Shown here: piece by piece, positions 1-7,723 of the stretch
How the letters are laid out: the number at the start of each line of letters is the position of its first letter
How positions within the stretch are numbered: the first letter of the stretch is position 1
Assembly: GCF_003382275.1 (NCBI RefSeq)
Contig: NZ_QTJX01000002.1
Span: forward strand, 124,001 to 188,000
DNA length: 64,000 bases
Reading direction: 5' to 3'
Origin: Flagellimonas nanhaiensis
Lineage (GTDB): Bacteria > Bacteroidota > Bacteroidia > Flavobacteriales > Flavobacteriaceae
Translations under genes and position numbers: made by a program
Notes under the pieces: model-generated
The model's input: the letters and a program-made list of their open reading frames with translations, nothing else
What the model was told of the DNA's origin: nothing
The model's database searches: none

Positions 1-72
1 TCAACATTTTATGTGACCTGAATTACAAAACTAACCTGGCTGAATCGTATTTTTGTGCCAAAATCGCTGCAA

Positions 73-465
73 ATGTTAAAAAAAGGAACCAAACTCTACA
101 GCATTTTAACAGGAAGTTGTCCTAAATGCCATGAGGAAAGCATGTATGTAAACACCAATCCCTATGCCCTTCCCCAATTGTTTAAAATGCATGAAAGATG
201 TTCAAACTGTGGTACCAAATACAAGATTGAACCATCCTTTTTCTATGGTTCAATGTACGTGAGCTATGCCGTGGGGATTGCCTTTGCAGTTGCTGCGTTT
301 GTTATTTCCTTCCTTTTTGTTGGAACATCCTTGGTAAATACCTTTATTGCCATTGTAGCCACCTTGATCGTTTTTATGCCGGTCATTATTAGGTTATCCC
401 GAAATATTTGGATCAACTTTTTTATTAAATATGATCCTCCCGTAGTAAAAAGTCAGTTGGAGTAG
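73..465 (+). CDS. DUF983 family membrane protein
   Basis: This 130-residue protein matches the DUF983 pattern: a cytosolic N-terminus with two CxxC pairs (C16/C19 and C43/C46), which probably bind one zinc ion, followed by two hydrophobic helices at about residues 62-82 and 87-105. The biochemical role of DUF983 proteins is not established. An upstream in-frame GTG at position 55 would add six residues, but the ATG at 73 gives the usual family N-terminus (MLKKGTKLYSIL). Its last 13 bases overlap the 3' end of the convergent FAD oxidoreductase gene, so no room is left for a terminator between them. Upstream sequence is cut by the window edge, so its promoter is not visible. Confidence 0.85.
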   Translation: MLKKGTKLYSILTGSCPKCHEESMYVNTNPYALPQLFKMHERCSNCGTKYKIEPSFFYGSMYVSYAVGIAFAVAAFVISFLFVGTSLVNTFIAIVATLIVFMPVIIRLSRNIWINFFIKYDPPVVKSQLE

Positions 466-1508
466 TACTTTTTGGTAAATCTGGATATGTTGATTTCTGG
501 ATTCAATTCCATGCCCTTCTCTATGGCATTGTATAATTGTGAGGAAACATACGGAGCCAAAAGCACTCCCCTGGAGCCCAATCCGTTTAGTACATAAAGG
601 TTTTTGTGATCTGGATGTTGACCCACCAAGGGCCTGCGGTCGATTACGGTAGGTCGTATTCCAGCTACATGGTCCACTATTTCAAAATCACATTTAAGAA
701 AAGTTCTGAGCTTCTCGAGCAATTCTGTTTTTGCTTCCTCGGTAGGAATATTGGTCTTGTCTTTCCATTTATATGTAGCTCCCACCAAATAGAGATCATC
801 CTCCATCGGAATAGTAAACACTGAAGATTTGATCACGCTATTTTCCTTATAGCTGGGAGCTTTAATGGCAAGTAGCTCGCCCTTGGTTCCATTTAGTGGA
901 AGGTAATCGAAATAGGGGTTCTTTTTAAGCCCGTAACCTTCGCAAAAAACGATTTGCTTGGCTTGTGTGGTTTTATACGAAATATGGTCTGACAAGGCCT
1001 TAAATTGATTAAAATCAAAGGTTTCTTGCTCCAACACTCCTTTTTTTCTTAAATAATCTTTATAAGCGACAAGAAGGGTTCCTGTGTCCACCCTTCCAGT
1101 GTATTTCACTTTTCCAAAACCAAAAGGTGCCTCAATACCAGGATTTTTGTTTTCCAGAATCTTTGTTGAAAGAAAATGATCAAGTCCAGGCTTATCAGCG
1201 GCCTCAAACCACATGTTCTGCTCCTCAATGGAAGCGAACTTGCGCAGTACGCGAAGCTTATGGTCCAGTTTTACTGCTAGCTTCTCCTCAAGATCGGAGT
1301 AGAATGGGGCTATTTTCTGCATTTGCTCCCCAGCTCTCCAGGCCATGGTGAACCTTTTGAGGATGACAGGATTGTAAAGACCGCCCGCCACTAGGGAAGA
1401 TTGTTGGGAATCATCCGAAACTACCATATAGGATTTACCCTCTTTTTCAAGGGTTTCGCAAAAAGAAATTCCGGCCAAGCCTAGGCCAACTACCAGATAA
1501 TCCAACAT
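453..1508 (-). CDS. NAD(P)/FAD-dependent oxidoreductase, DAO (D-amino-acid oxidase) fold
   Basis: The 351-residue protein opens with a Rossmann dinucleotide-binding motif (G8-L-G10-LA-G13) directly after the first beta strand and closes with the typical DAO C-terminal block (NGLGSRGVLLAP). This architecture is shared by glycine, sarcosine and D-amino-acid oxidases and by MnmC-like enzymes. No MnmC methyltransferase half is present, so the substrate cannot be named. There is no signal peptide, so it should be cytosolic. It is a single-gene unit that converges on and slightly overlaps the DUF983 gene. The start is the ATG in front of the Rossmann strand. Confidence 0.8.
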   Translation of the reverse strand: MLDYLVVGLGLAGISFCETLEKEGKSYMVVSDDSQQSSLVAGGLYNPVILKRFTMAWRAGEQMQKIAPFYSDLEEKLAVKLDHKLRVLRKFASIEEQNMWFEAADKPGLDHFLSTKILENKNPGIEAPFGFGKVKYTGRVDTGTLLVAYKDYLRKKGVLEQETFDFNQFKALSDHISYKTTQAKQIVFCEGYGLKKNPYFDYLPLNGTKGELLAIKAPSYKENSVIKSSVFTIPMEDDLYLVGATYKWKDKTNIPTEEAKTELLEKLRTFLKCDFEIVDHVAGIRPTVIDRRPLVGQHPDHKNLYVLNGLGSRGVLLAPYVSSQLYNAIEKGMELNPEINISRFTKKYYSN

Positions 1509-1642
1509 GCAGCTAAGGTAGTGATCTTGGTCGGGATTTTGTCATGAAACCATAATGTTTAAAAGGGTGGTAAGGCAGAGGTTTGGACGCTTGTTCAATT
1601 AAAAACCACATAGTAACACTCCAACCTAGATCTATCCATAAT

Positions 1643-1677
1643 GGCATCTATCAACTCAAATAGGGCATCCATCAACT
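1643..1677. promoter_or_regulatory. candidate operator: two direct repeats with 21-bp period
   Basis: GGCATCTATCAACT at 1643-1656 is followed exactly 21 bp later by GGCATCCATCAACT at 1664-1677, with a TAG-type linker between. Two half-sites on the same helix face are typical of AraC and LytTR family regulators. A closely similar 33-bp element lies at 55547-55579 in front of an AraC-family gene (26 of 33 positions identical by eye). The element ends 58 bp before the lipoprotein ATG at 1736. The sequence shows the repeats; a regulatory role is inferred. Confidence 0.45.
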
Positions 1678-1735
1678 TGCGCCCAATTATTATCCATTTG
1701 TCCCTTACTATTAGAGTCCACAAAACTTTTTTATC

Positions 1736-3769
1736 ATGAAAAAACATGCTTTGACTTATGCTTCGTGCATCCTCGTTACGCTACTTTTTGTGTTTTGCAG
1801 CAAGGATGACACCAAAAAACCGGATGTCCCGGAATCCAATCCACCCACAATTTCCAGTTTTACACCTTCAAATGGAACGGTAGGCACCGGTGTGACCATT
1901 AAGGGTTCCAATTTCAGCGCCACAGCAAGCGGGAACATTGTGAAGTTCAATGGGACCAAGGCCACTGTGAACACTGCTTCGGCCACGCAACTGGAAGTTA
2001 CGGTCCCCTCCGGGGCCACCACAGGGAAGATCAGTGTGGAAGTGGACGGGGAAAAAGCCACCAGTGAAGGCACGTTCACTGTTACCGAGCCCTCGGCCAA
2101 TGCACCGACCATTACCGGTTTTGATCCAACCGAGGGAACCCCCGGTACCACAGTGGAGGTCTCCGGAACCAACTTCAGTACCACTATGGCCGATAATCTG
2201 GTCAAGTTTAATGGGACCACTGCCAATGTAAGTGCCGCAACGGCCACTTTGCTCACTGTTCAAGTGCCCAATGGGGCCGAGACCGGACCTATCACGGTCA
2301 CCGTAGATGGGGAGACCACCCAGAGCAGTGACGACTTTACCGTTAACGAACCCTCTGCAAATGCACCGACCATTACCAGTTTTGATCCAACCGAAGGAAC
2401 CCCTGGTACCACAGTGGAGGTCTCCGGAATCAACTTCAGTACCACTATGGCCGATAATCTGGTCAAGTTTAATGGGACCACTGCCAATGTAAGTGCCGCA
2501 ACGGCCACTTTGCTCACTGTTCAAGTGCCCAATGGGGCTGAGACCGGACCTATCACGGTCACCGTAGATGGGGAGACTACCCAGAGTAATGAGGACTTTA
2601 CCGTGTTGGTACCACCGACAATTTCCATAAGCGGGTTTGCCCCCGACCAAGAAAATGTGGGCGCCGAAGTGGTAATCAATGGAGCCAACTTTGATCTCGA
2701 CCCCGCCAATAATACCGTCAAATTCAATGGTGTGGATGCTGAGGTGACCAGCGCCAACTCCACACAACTTACGGTGACCGTACCCGAAGGGGCCACAACA
2801 GGCACCATTACCGTAACCGTGGGGGAACAGACTGGGGAAAGTACAGAAGAATTTACTGTAGGGCCATGGAGAAAACTCGCAGATTTTCCTGGAGAAGCAA
2901 GAAGAGATGGGGTTATGGCAACTTTGGAGGATGAAAATGGAAAATTATTTATTATAGCAGGTTTAGGGTTCTCATTTAACGGAAATACAGAACTGGATGA
3001 TATATGGCTATACAATCCCGAGACCGATGAGTGGACGGAACAAAATGGTAGTTTTCCCGGTGGAAAAAGATACGGGCCATTTTCCTTTACCATTGATAAC
3101 AAATGGTTTGTGGGAGCAGGAAATGACGGTCAACAGAAAGTAAATGACTGCTACAGGTATAATCCTTTAACTAAGTCGTGGGTTGTCGTTGCTACACCAG
3201 CCACTCCTCCAGGTCTGAACGGAAGAACCTTTACAGTAAATCAAAAAGGTTATTTATTTGGTGGCACTAATACTGCACATTTTCAAGAATTCGATACAAA
3301 CTTAAATAGTTGGAATGATAAAAACACTATTGGCAATAATCCGAGAATACGTCCAGTAAGTTTTGTGATTGACGGTATTGGGTACATTGCGACTGGCTAT
3401 AACAATAGTGACAATGTCTATTATAAGGATATACATCGGTACGACCCAAATCTTGATTCATGGTCTGAAATGCAGTCACTTGATATTGGATTAGAAAGAT
3501 ATGGCGCCATAGGATTCGCGCTTAACGGAAAAGGGTATTTGGGCACAGGTATAATTCATTCGGGTACACCCAAACACTTCTCAGATTTGTTTGAATATGA
3601 CCCTAATTCCAATTCTTGGTCACAAAAGACATCATATCCTGGAGCTGCGCGTTATGGTGCATCTTCAACTACATTAAATAACAAAGCTTATGTTTCATTT
3701 GGCGAAACCAAATTCGCAAATGAAGACAGAAATGATTTTTGGGAATACACTCCTGCTCTGGATAATTAA
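1736..3769 (+). CDS. surface lipoprotein with four IPT/TIG domains and a Kelch beta-propeller
   Basis: The 677-residue product begins with a lipoprotein signal peptide (lipobox cysteine C21). The mature end reads C-S-K-D-D, matching the lipoprotein export signal described in Bacteroidota, so surface exposure is likely. Four Ig-like IPT/TIG domains follow at about residues 38-116, 124-203, 211-290 and 294-375. Domains two and three are almost identical in DNA. From residue 378 onward there are Kelch-type repeats (LADFPG, YDPNLDSWSEM, YDPNSNSWSQ), which form a propeller. Such proteins usually bind glycans or adhere; no catalytic residue is recognised. Codon use changes sharply at about position 2870: G/C-rich in the TIG part, A/T-rich in the Kelch part. 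A strong terminator follows. Confidence 0.88.
   Translation: MKKHALTYASCILVTLLFVFCSKDDTKKPDVPESNPPTISSFTPSNGTVGTGVTIKGSNFSATASGNIVKFNGTKATVNTASATQLEVTVPSGATTGKISVEVDGEKATSEGTFTVTEPSANAPTITGFDPTEGTPGTTVEVSGTNFSTTMADNLVKFNGTTANVSAATATLLTVQVPNGAETGPITVTVDGETTQSSDDFTVNEPSANAPTITSFDPTEGTPGTTVEVSGINFSTTMADNLVKFNGTTANVSAATATLLTVQVPNGAETGPITVTVDGETTQSNEDFTVLVPPTISISGFAPDQENVGAEVVINGANFDLDPANNTVKFNGVDAEVTSANSTQLTVTVPEGATTGTITVTVGEQTGESTEEFTVGPWRKLADFPGEARRDGVMATLEDENGKLFIIAGLGFSFNGNTELDDIWLYNPETDEWTEQNGSFPGGKRYGPFSFTIDNKWFVGAGNDGQQKVNDCYRYNPLTKSWVVVATPATPPGLNGRTFTVNQKGYLFGGTNTAHFQEFDTNLNSWNDKNTIGNNPRIRPVSFVIDGIGYIATGYNNSDNVYYKDIHRYDPNLDSWSEMQSLDIGLERYGAIGFALNGKGYLGTGIIHSGTPKHFSDLFEYDPNSNSWSQKTSYPGAARYGASSTTLNNKAYVSFGETKFANEDRNDFWEYTPALDN
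2087..2602 (+). repeat. near-identical tandem duplication of a 261-bp TIG domain unit
   Basis: Copy one starts at 2087 and copy two at 2348, an offset of exactly 87 codons. The two copies differ at only about a dozen positions by eye, several of them synonymous, while the first and fourth TIG domains of the same protein are clearly diverged. This points to a recent in-frame duplication or to ongoing recombination between the copies, which could change the length of the surface stalk. Confidence 0.9.
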
Positions 3770-3791
3770 TTTACATACAATTCATAGGATT

Positions 3792-3816
3792 AAAAGGGGA
3801 CTTTGTCCCCTTTTTT
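3792..3816 (+). terminator. rho-independent terminator after the TIG/Kelch gene
   Basis: AAAAGGGGAC and GTCCCCTTTT pair as a 10-bp stem around a three-base TTT loop and are followed by a run of T. It lies 22 bp after the stop codon. Confidence 0.9.
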
Positions 3817-3850
3817 ATCACCTTTTCTTTAAAGTAAAAAACAAAAATTT

Positions 3851-3876
3851 GTCTTTCCTGCGAAAGCAGGAAACCA
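3851..3876 (+). repeat. palindromic repeat, left flank of the GIY-YIG gene
   Basis: The hairpin TTTCCTGC-GAAA-GCAGGAAA lies at 3854-3873. The 26-bp unit is repeated in inverted orientation at 4194-4219, with 23 of 26 positions identical. It belongs to the very widespread bacterial repeat type whose conceptual translation gives the VIPAKAGI string often seen in spurious ORFs. Confidence 0.8.
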
Positions 3877-3890
3877 CTTTATACCAAAGA

Positions 3891-4190
3891 ATGCCCCATA
3901 ACATACACGAATACTATGTTTATATACTTACTAACCAAAAGAACGGGACCTTATACATAGGCATGACCAACAACCTACAACGACGGGTCCGGGAACACAA
4001 AAGTGGAAAGCTGAAAGGCTTTACCCAAAGGTATGGTCTCCACCGGTTGGTCTATTATGAGTTTCATCAGTATGTAAACAATGCCATTCTTAGAGAGAAA
4101 CAGCTAAAAAAATGGAAACGCCAATGGAAAATACGGCTCATTGAAGCAGAAAACCCATACTGGTCCGATCTAGCAGAGGGTTGGTCTTGA
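3891..4190 (+). CDS. single-domain GIY-YIG nuclease family protein (YhbQ/UPF0213-like)
   Basis: The 99-residue protein carries the GIY-YIG hallmarks: YVYIL and LYIG strands near the N-terminus, an arginine in the helix RRVREHKSG, and a later glutamate in AILREKQLKKW. The domain fills the whole protein, as in the UPF0213/YhbQ group, whose physiological substrate is poorly defined. An open frame extends upstream to 3690, but that part overlaps the Kelch gene, its terminator and the left repeat. The ATG at 3891 is therefore chosen. The gene sits between two inverted copies of a palindromic repeat (3851-3876 and 4194-4219), an arrangement that suggests a mobile or repeat-associated cassette; that link is an inference. 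Confidence 0.85.
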   Translation: MPHNIHEYYVYILTNQKNGTLYIGMTNNLQRRVREHKSGKLKGFTQRYGLHRLVYYEFHQYVNNAILREKQLKKWKRQWKIRLIEAENPYWSDLAEGWS

Positions 4191-4193
4191 CCA

Positions 4194-4219
4194 TGGATTC
4201 CTGCCTTCGCAGGAATGAC
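4194..4219 (-). repeat. palindromic repeat, right flank of the GIY-YIG gene (inverted copy)
   Basis: ATTCCTGC-CTTC-GCAGGAAT (4197-4216) forms an 8-bp stem. Its reverse complement matches the left-flank unit, including the outer GTC and CCA triplets. It begins three bases after the nuclease stop codon. Confidence 0.8.
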
Positions 4220-4290
4220 CAAGTAAGAAACCGAAAGAACATCTAGAAAGGTCCAAGCCCAAAATAGACTATGGCTGGCTGACACCTAAA

Positions 4291-4320
4291 ACAAAAAACG
4301 CCGCACTAGAGTGCGGCGTT
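4291..4320 (-). terminator. rho-independent terminator of the gldKLMN operon
   Basis: AACGCCGCACT at 4297-4307 pairs with AGTGCGGCGTT at 4310-4320. Read on the minus strand the stem is followed by a T run (from the A run at 4293-4298). It lies about 105 bp beyond the gldN stop. The region between holds two weaker inverted repeats, at about 4354-4374 (ATTCCGAA/TTCGGAAT) and about 4387-4417 (CAACTTTGA/TCAAAGTTG), which may protect the transcript end. Confidence 0.85.
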
Positions 4321-4424
4321 ATATGAATTGAATTGGAAAATTATTTTATGTGGATTCCGAAACAAGTTCGGAATAATTCAACCATCAACTTTGATTCGCC
4401 ATTCGCTTTCAAAGTTGGGTTTCA

Positions 4425-5327
4425 TTAATATGCCCACATGTCCTGTTCCCTATCGCGGATGACCTCTTTAATTCTTTTGGCCTCCAACAATTGGAACAAA
4501 GCATTGTCAAAAATATAATCGTCTATTTCACGGTCTCCGTGAACGTTATCCTCTTTATAGATTACACCATTAAAACGTCTTGCGTTCAATAGCATATCAT
4601 AAGATATAGGTCTAGCGGAATTGCGCTGGTTGTAGACCTTGGCATCGTGCAGTATTTGTCTAGCAGCAGGATACCATACCCAGAACAGTTCTACTTTGTT
4701 CTCTCCTGGGTCCACAGATTCATCATCTATGAAGTTTACGTCTGGTGCAACAGGGGCTATTCCCAACAAACGATATTTAAGTTCACCTTGTCGCTTGTCA
4801 AAATACCAGATTCCTTTAATGCGATACTCTTCAATATCCGCAGCGCTCAAATCCCTTTGGTTGATAAACTCAGGGGAAATCTGTTCACCGGCATTCAATT
4901 GTTCGTATCCTAAATCTGTGGTATCCACTTTGCTCAAGGTAGCGCCCAAATCGTTCAACGTACGTTTTTCTGTGAAGTACGAATCTGTATATACCTCGGT
5001 CAGTTTACCATTTCTCATGTTTTTCATCAACACATGGTACAAAGACCTTCTGTCAGCCCCAATACCAATGGTATCGGTAGGGTAATACAGCGGGAAGTTG
5101 ACACGCTCATCAAGATCTATGGTCTCCCATACGGTCTTGGACCATAGGATGTCCCTATCATCCACATAACCATACTCTAGGGGAGCATCATTATCTTGTT
5201 CTATTTGGGCTTCTGTCTTTTTTCCTATATCATCCGGCAGCTTGGCATTCAAGATGTTTGCCTGGGCCATCATTGATACGGGCAATAAGCTTAAAGCTCC
5301 AATTAAAAATGCATTTTTCCAATTCAT
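4425..5327 (-). CDS. gldN: gliding motility / type IX secretion protein GldN
   Basis: The 300-residue protein has a signal peptide ending near AQA (residues 21-23) and a body typical of GldN/PorN (YGYVDDRDILWSKTVWE, NFPLYYPTD). GldN is a periplasmic protein that forms a ring with the lipoprotein GldK under the outer membrane and is required for type IX secretion and hence gliding. It is the last gene of the gldKLMN operon, starting 20 bp after gldM, with its own strong terminator downstream. Confidence 0.95.
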   Translation of the reverse strand: MNWKNAFLIGALSLLPVSMMAQANILNAKLPDDIGKKTEAQIEQDNDAPLEYGYVDDRDILWSKTVWETIDLDERVNFPLYYPTDTIGIGADRRSLYHVLMKNMRNGKLTEVYTDSYFTEKRTLNDLGATLSKVDTTDLGYEQLNAGEQISPEFINQRDLSAADIEEYRIKGIWYFDKRQGELKYRLLGIAPVAPDVNFIDDESVDPGENKVELFWVWYPAARQILHDAKVYNQRNSARPISYDMLLNARRFNGVIYKEDNVHGDREIDDYIFDNALFQLLEAKRIKEVIRDREQDMWAY

Positions 5328-5347
5328 GATTTTACTTCTATACTTTA

Positions 5348-6919
5348 TTAGTTTGTAAGCTCAACTACAACAGGAGATACCTTTTTCAACTTGTAGCTTC
5401 TATTGTTGGTGATATATGCGTTGATATCAAAAATCTGAACGGCATCACCTCTTTTAGCTCTCTTAAGAGCAGACTTGGCCTGGCTGTTCAATTTGTTACC
5501 TTTTACAACGATCGTTGGTTGACCTGGCACCTTGAACTTAAATCCGCCAACGGCTAAGTTCAAATCAAAATCAAAGTCCTCCAACATAGCGCCAACTGTA
5601 GAAATCTCAAGGTTTCTTCTAGGCATTTTAACGCTACCTGCCTCACCTCTTACCGTACCACCTGGTCTTGGGATATCCTTGATCCTAAATTCAGACTTGG
5701 TAGAGATAGCTTGACCATCTGGCAATGTACCTGAAGCAGTAATGGTAACCGTTCTTCCAGTTCCAGGGTTCATGATATAGTTGCTACCGCTTCTTCTGGA
5801 TAAACCAGCTGCTCTTGCGTTAACTTTATTATCAGGAATACCAGGGATGGAAATGGTCATTGGGTTGGCCACACCACGGTAAACAACGTTCATCTTATCT
5901 GCAGAAATAACCGCAGCGTTAGGCTTGGTGATAGTAGCAAAGGTGTTGTTCACTTCTACAGGAACTTCCTCACCATCTTGCATAAAGTACATTGTACCTG
6001 CAATAGTATGGTCACCAGCAGTTCCAGCACTGATCAACATTTTGATACCACCTTCTTCCAATAGATAGTCTTTTCCTTCAGTAAGATTTCTACCATCCAA
6101 TTTAAGCTCTGCCTTCACAGGCTTGGAAGATCTATCGGTTTTACTGATGATAATTTTACCATCATATTTTTCACCCGTATAGAACGCGCTCTTAGATGCA
6201 TGCAAAGAAGTCGCAAAGTTTTTCAAAGAAACTGCTTCTGTAAGGTTACCTTCCAAAAGACCTTTCAATACTTCTTGCTCAGTAGACATGATATCTGCCT
6301 GCAATTGTGTAATCTTGGTCAAGGAAGCAACTAGTGGATATCCTTCAAAATGGTAGTTCATCCAATCTACTTTGATGTTATCTCGTAGTCTGGTCACTTT
6401 TCCGTTATCATCACCAGTTTCAAATCTAGTTTGAACTGCTCCTTTGATCTCTGACATATTTTCTGGCAATGCAGCTAAAATCTGCTCTCTATAATTCTGA
6501 AGGGTAGACAAGAATTTCTCGCCTTCCGGCTTCAACTTGTCTCCTTGGAAAAATAGGTTGTCCAAATAGTCAGACTTATCCATAACAACATAGTTGTTTG
6601 GGTCTTCCTGATCGGCAAGCATGCCTTTTTTCAATTCCTCCAAGTACTCATAGTACTCAAGGGAAAGTTTTTGAACAGTCTGGGCTTTTTCAAACAAGGG
6701 ACCATACTTGATCGCATCTTCAGATGCTTTGGTCTCCAGACCTTCAAAATAGGCCAAGTTGTTTGCTTCAGCTTTCTCATTGGAAGTTTCCAGCTTTGCA
6801 TTCATCAAACCGAATGCGGCAAGAACCTCCTTGCTCATATTTAATGCCAACATCGCGATGAAGATCAAATACATGAGGTTGATCATCTTCTGACGTGGTG
6901 TTTGTTTTCCTGATGCCAT
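5348..6919 (-). CDS. gldM: type IX secretion motor protein GldM
   Basis: The 523-residue protein has one N-terminal membrane helix (about residues 12-30) and a long periplasmic part made of stacked domains. R9 and E31, the charged residues known to matter in the GldM helix of the well-studied flavobacterial system, are present at the same numbers. GldM dimers sit inside a GldL ring and turn proton-motive force into rotation that drives secretion and gliding; that role is family knowledge. The gene is 65 bp downstream of gldL and 20 bp upstream of gldN. Confidence 0.96.
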   Translation of the reverse strand: MASGKQTPRQKMINLMYLIFIAMLALNMSKEVLAAFGLMNAKLETSNEKAEANNLAYFEGLETKASEDAIKYGPLFEKAQTVQKLSLEYYEYLEELKKGMLADQEDPNNYVVMDKSDYLDNLFFQGDKLKPEGEKFLSTLQNYREQILAALPENMSEIKGAVQTRFETGDDNGKVTRLRDNIKVDWMNYHFEGYPLVASLTKITQLQADIMSTEQEVLKGLLEGNLTEAVSLKNFATSLHASKSAFYTGEKYDGKIIISKTDRSSKPVKAELKLDGRNLTEGKDYLLEEGGIKMLISAGTAGDHTIAGTMYFMQDGEEVPVEVNNTFATITKPNAAVISADKMNVVYRGVANPMTISIPGIPDNKVNARAAGLSRRSGSNYIMNPGTGRTVTITASGTLPDGQAISTKSEFRIKDIPRPGGTVRGEAGSVKMPRRNLEISTVGAMLEDFDFDLNLAVGGFKFKVPGQPTIVVKGNKLNSQAKSALKRAKRGDAVQIFDINAYITNNRSYKLKKVSPVVVELTN

Positions 6920-6946
6920 GTTTTATCTAATTAGAATTAATAATTA

Positions 6947-6977
6947 ATTTGATTTGGGTTTGGTATATTAATCAAAT
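6947..6977 (-). promoter_or_regulatory. inverted repeat in the gldL-gldM spacer
   Basis: ATTTGATT (6947-6954) and AATCAAAT (6970-6977) can pair as an 8-bp AT-rich stem with a 15-base loop within the 65-bp spacer. There is no T run, so it is more likely an mRNA structural element than a terminator. The role is unknown. Confidence 0.4.
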
Positions 6978-6984
6978 CCCCTAA

Positions 6985-7635
6985 TTAGTTTTTACTCATG
7001 GCGGATAGCATACCTCCGTAAACTCCGTTCAAAGAAGAAAGATTGGTTGCCAAAGATTCCATTTGCTCTTTTAATGCACCTGCGTTCTGTACTACTTCCT
7101 CATTGATGGAAGCTTGACGGCTAGCGCTTTCCAATTGTACTTTGTACAAGCTGTTCAAAGACTCCATTTGAGCGGCAGCATGAGACAACTCTTCAGAATA
7201 CTTCTTAGTGTGTTGGATAGCATCTGTAGTCGGAGCAATACCTTTAGCAGCACCTTCAAAATTCTTGATGCTATCTCCTAAACTTGTGAAAAGTTCAGAA
7301 TCGATATTCGCTTCTTTCAATAAATCATCCAATTTTCTGGAAAGAAGACCTTCAGCTTCTTTAGCTTGCTTAGCCTCATTTTTGTTTCCTTTAGATTGAC
7401 CGTGAGCCAATTCAGGATACACCAAAGACCAATCGTACTCATCATCTACTGGTTCAAATGCAGAGATAGCGAAGATCAATGCTTCAGTAATAAGTCCAAC
7501 AGCAAGAAGCAATCCACCAGTCAGTGGTCCGAATTCCCAGTGAAGGATCTTAAAAAGTGCACCAATAATTACTACTGATGCTCCCAGCCCGTAGGCCATG
7601 TTAAACAGCTTTTTTGTTGATTTTGACTGTGCCAT
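6985..7635 (-). CDS. gldL: type IX secretion motor protein GldL
   Basis: The 216-residue protein has two membrane helices at about residues 13-32 and 38-60 and a cytoplasmic C-terminal coiled-coil region. K29, H32, E51 and E61 sit in or next to the helices and correspond, with an offset of two, to the lysine, histidine and two glutamates reported as important in other GldL proteins. GldL forms the stator-like ring around GldM in the inner membrane. An 88-bp spacer with an extended hairpin separates it from gldK. Confidence 0.95.
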   Translation of the reverse strand: MAQSKSTKKLFNMAYGLGASVVIIGALFKILHWEFGPLTGGLLLAVGLITEALIFAISAFEPVDDEYDWSLVYPELAHGQSKGNKNEAKQAKEAEGLLSRKLDDLLKEANIDSELFTSLGDSIKNFEGAAKGIAPTTDAIQHTKKYSEELSHAAAQMESLNSLYKVQLESASRQASINEEVVQNAGALKEQMESLATNLSSLNGVYGGMLSAMSKN

Positions 7636-7654
7636 AATTCTAGTTTTAATTAAG

Positions 7655-7693
7655 TTATATAAATAAGTATTTGGTTACTTGTGATTTATATAA
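7655..7693 (-). promoter_or_regulatory. extended hairpin in the gldK-gldL spacer
   Basis: TTATATAAAT (7655-7664) and ATTTATATAA (7684-7693) are perfect inverted repeats. Inside them AAGTA (7665-7669) pairs with TACTT (7676-7680), leaving a TTTGGT loop and a three-base bulge. Together about 15 bp of stem sit just before the gldL start on the minus strand. There is no T tract, so termination is unlikely; an mRNA processing or stability role is inferred. Confidence 0.5.
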
Positions 7694-7723
7694 TGTTCTC
7701 TTTTCTTTTACAATGATAAATAA

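Noticed and set aside
1868..2767. A 299-codon open frame on the minus strand in the TIG region
   Set aside because: It is opposite the TIG repeats of a clear lipoprotein gene; the translation is low-complexity, and its repeats mirror the tandem repeat on the other strand.
3690..3890. N-terminal extension of the GIY-YIG protein into the Kelch gene
   Set aside because: It would cross the Kelch stop, a strong terminator and the left palindromic repeat.
4067..4285. A 72-codon minus-strand frame with a VIPAKAGI string
   Set aside because: The string is a conceptual translation of the palindromic repeat at 4194-4219 and is a well-known source of spurious ORFs.
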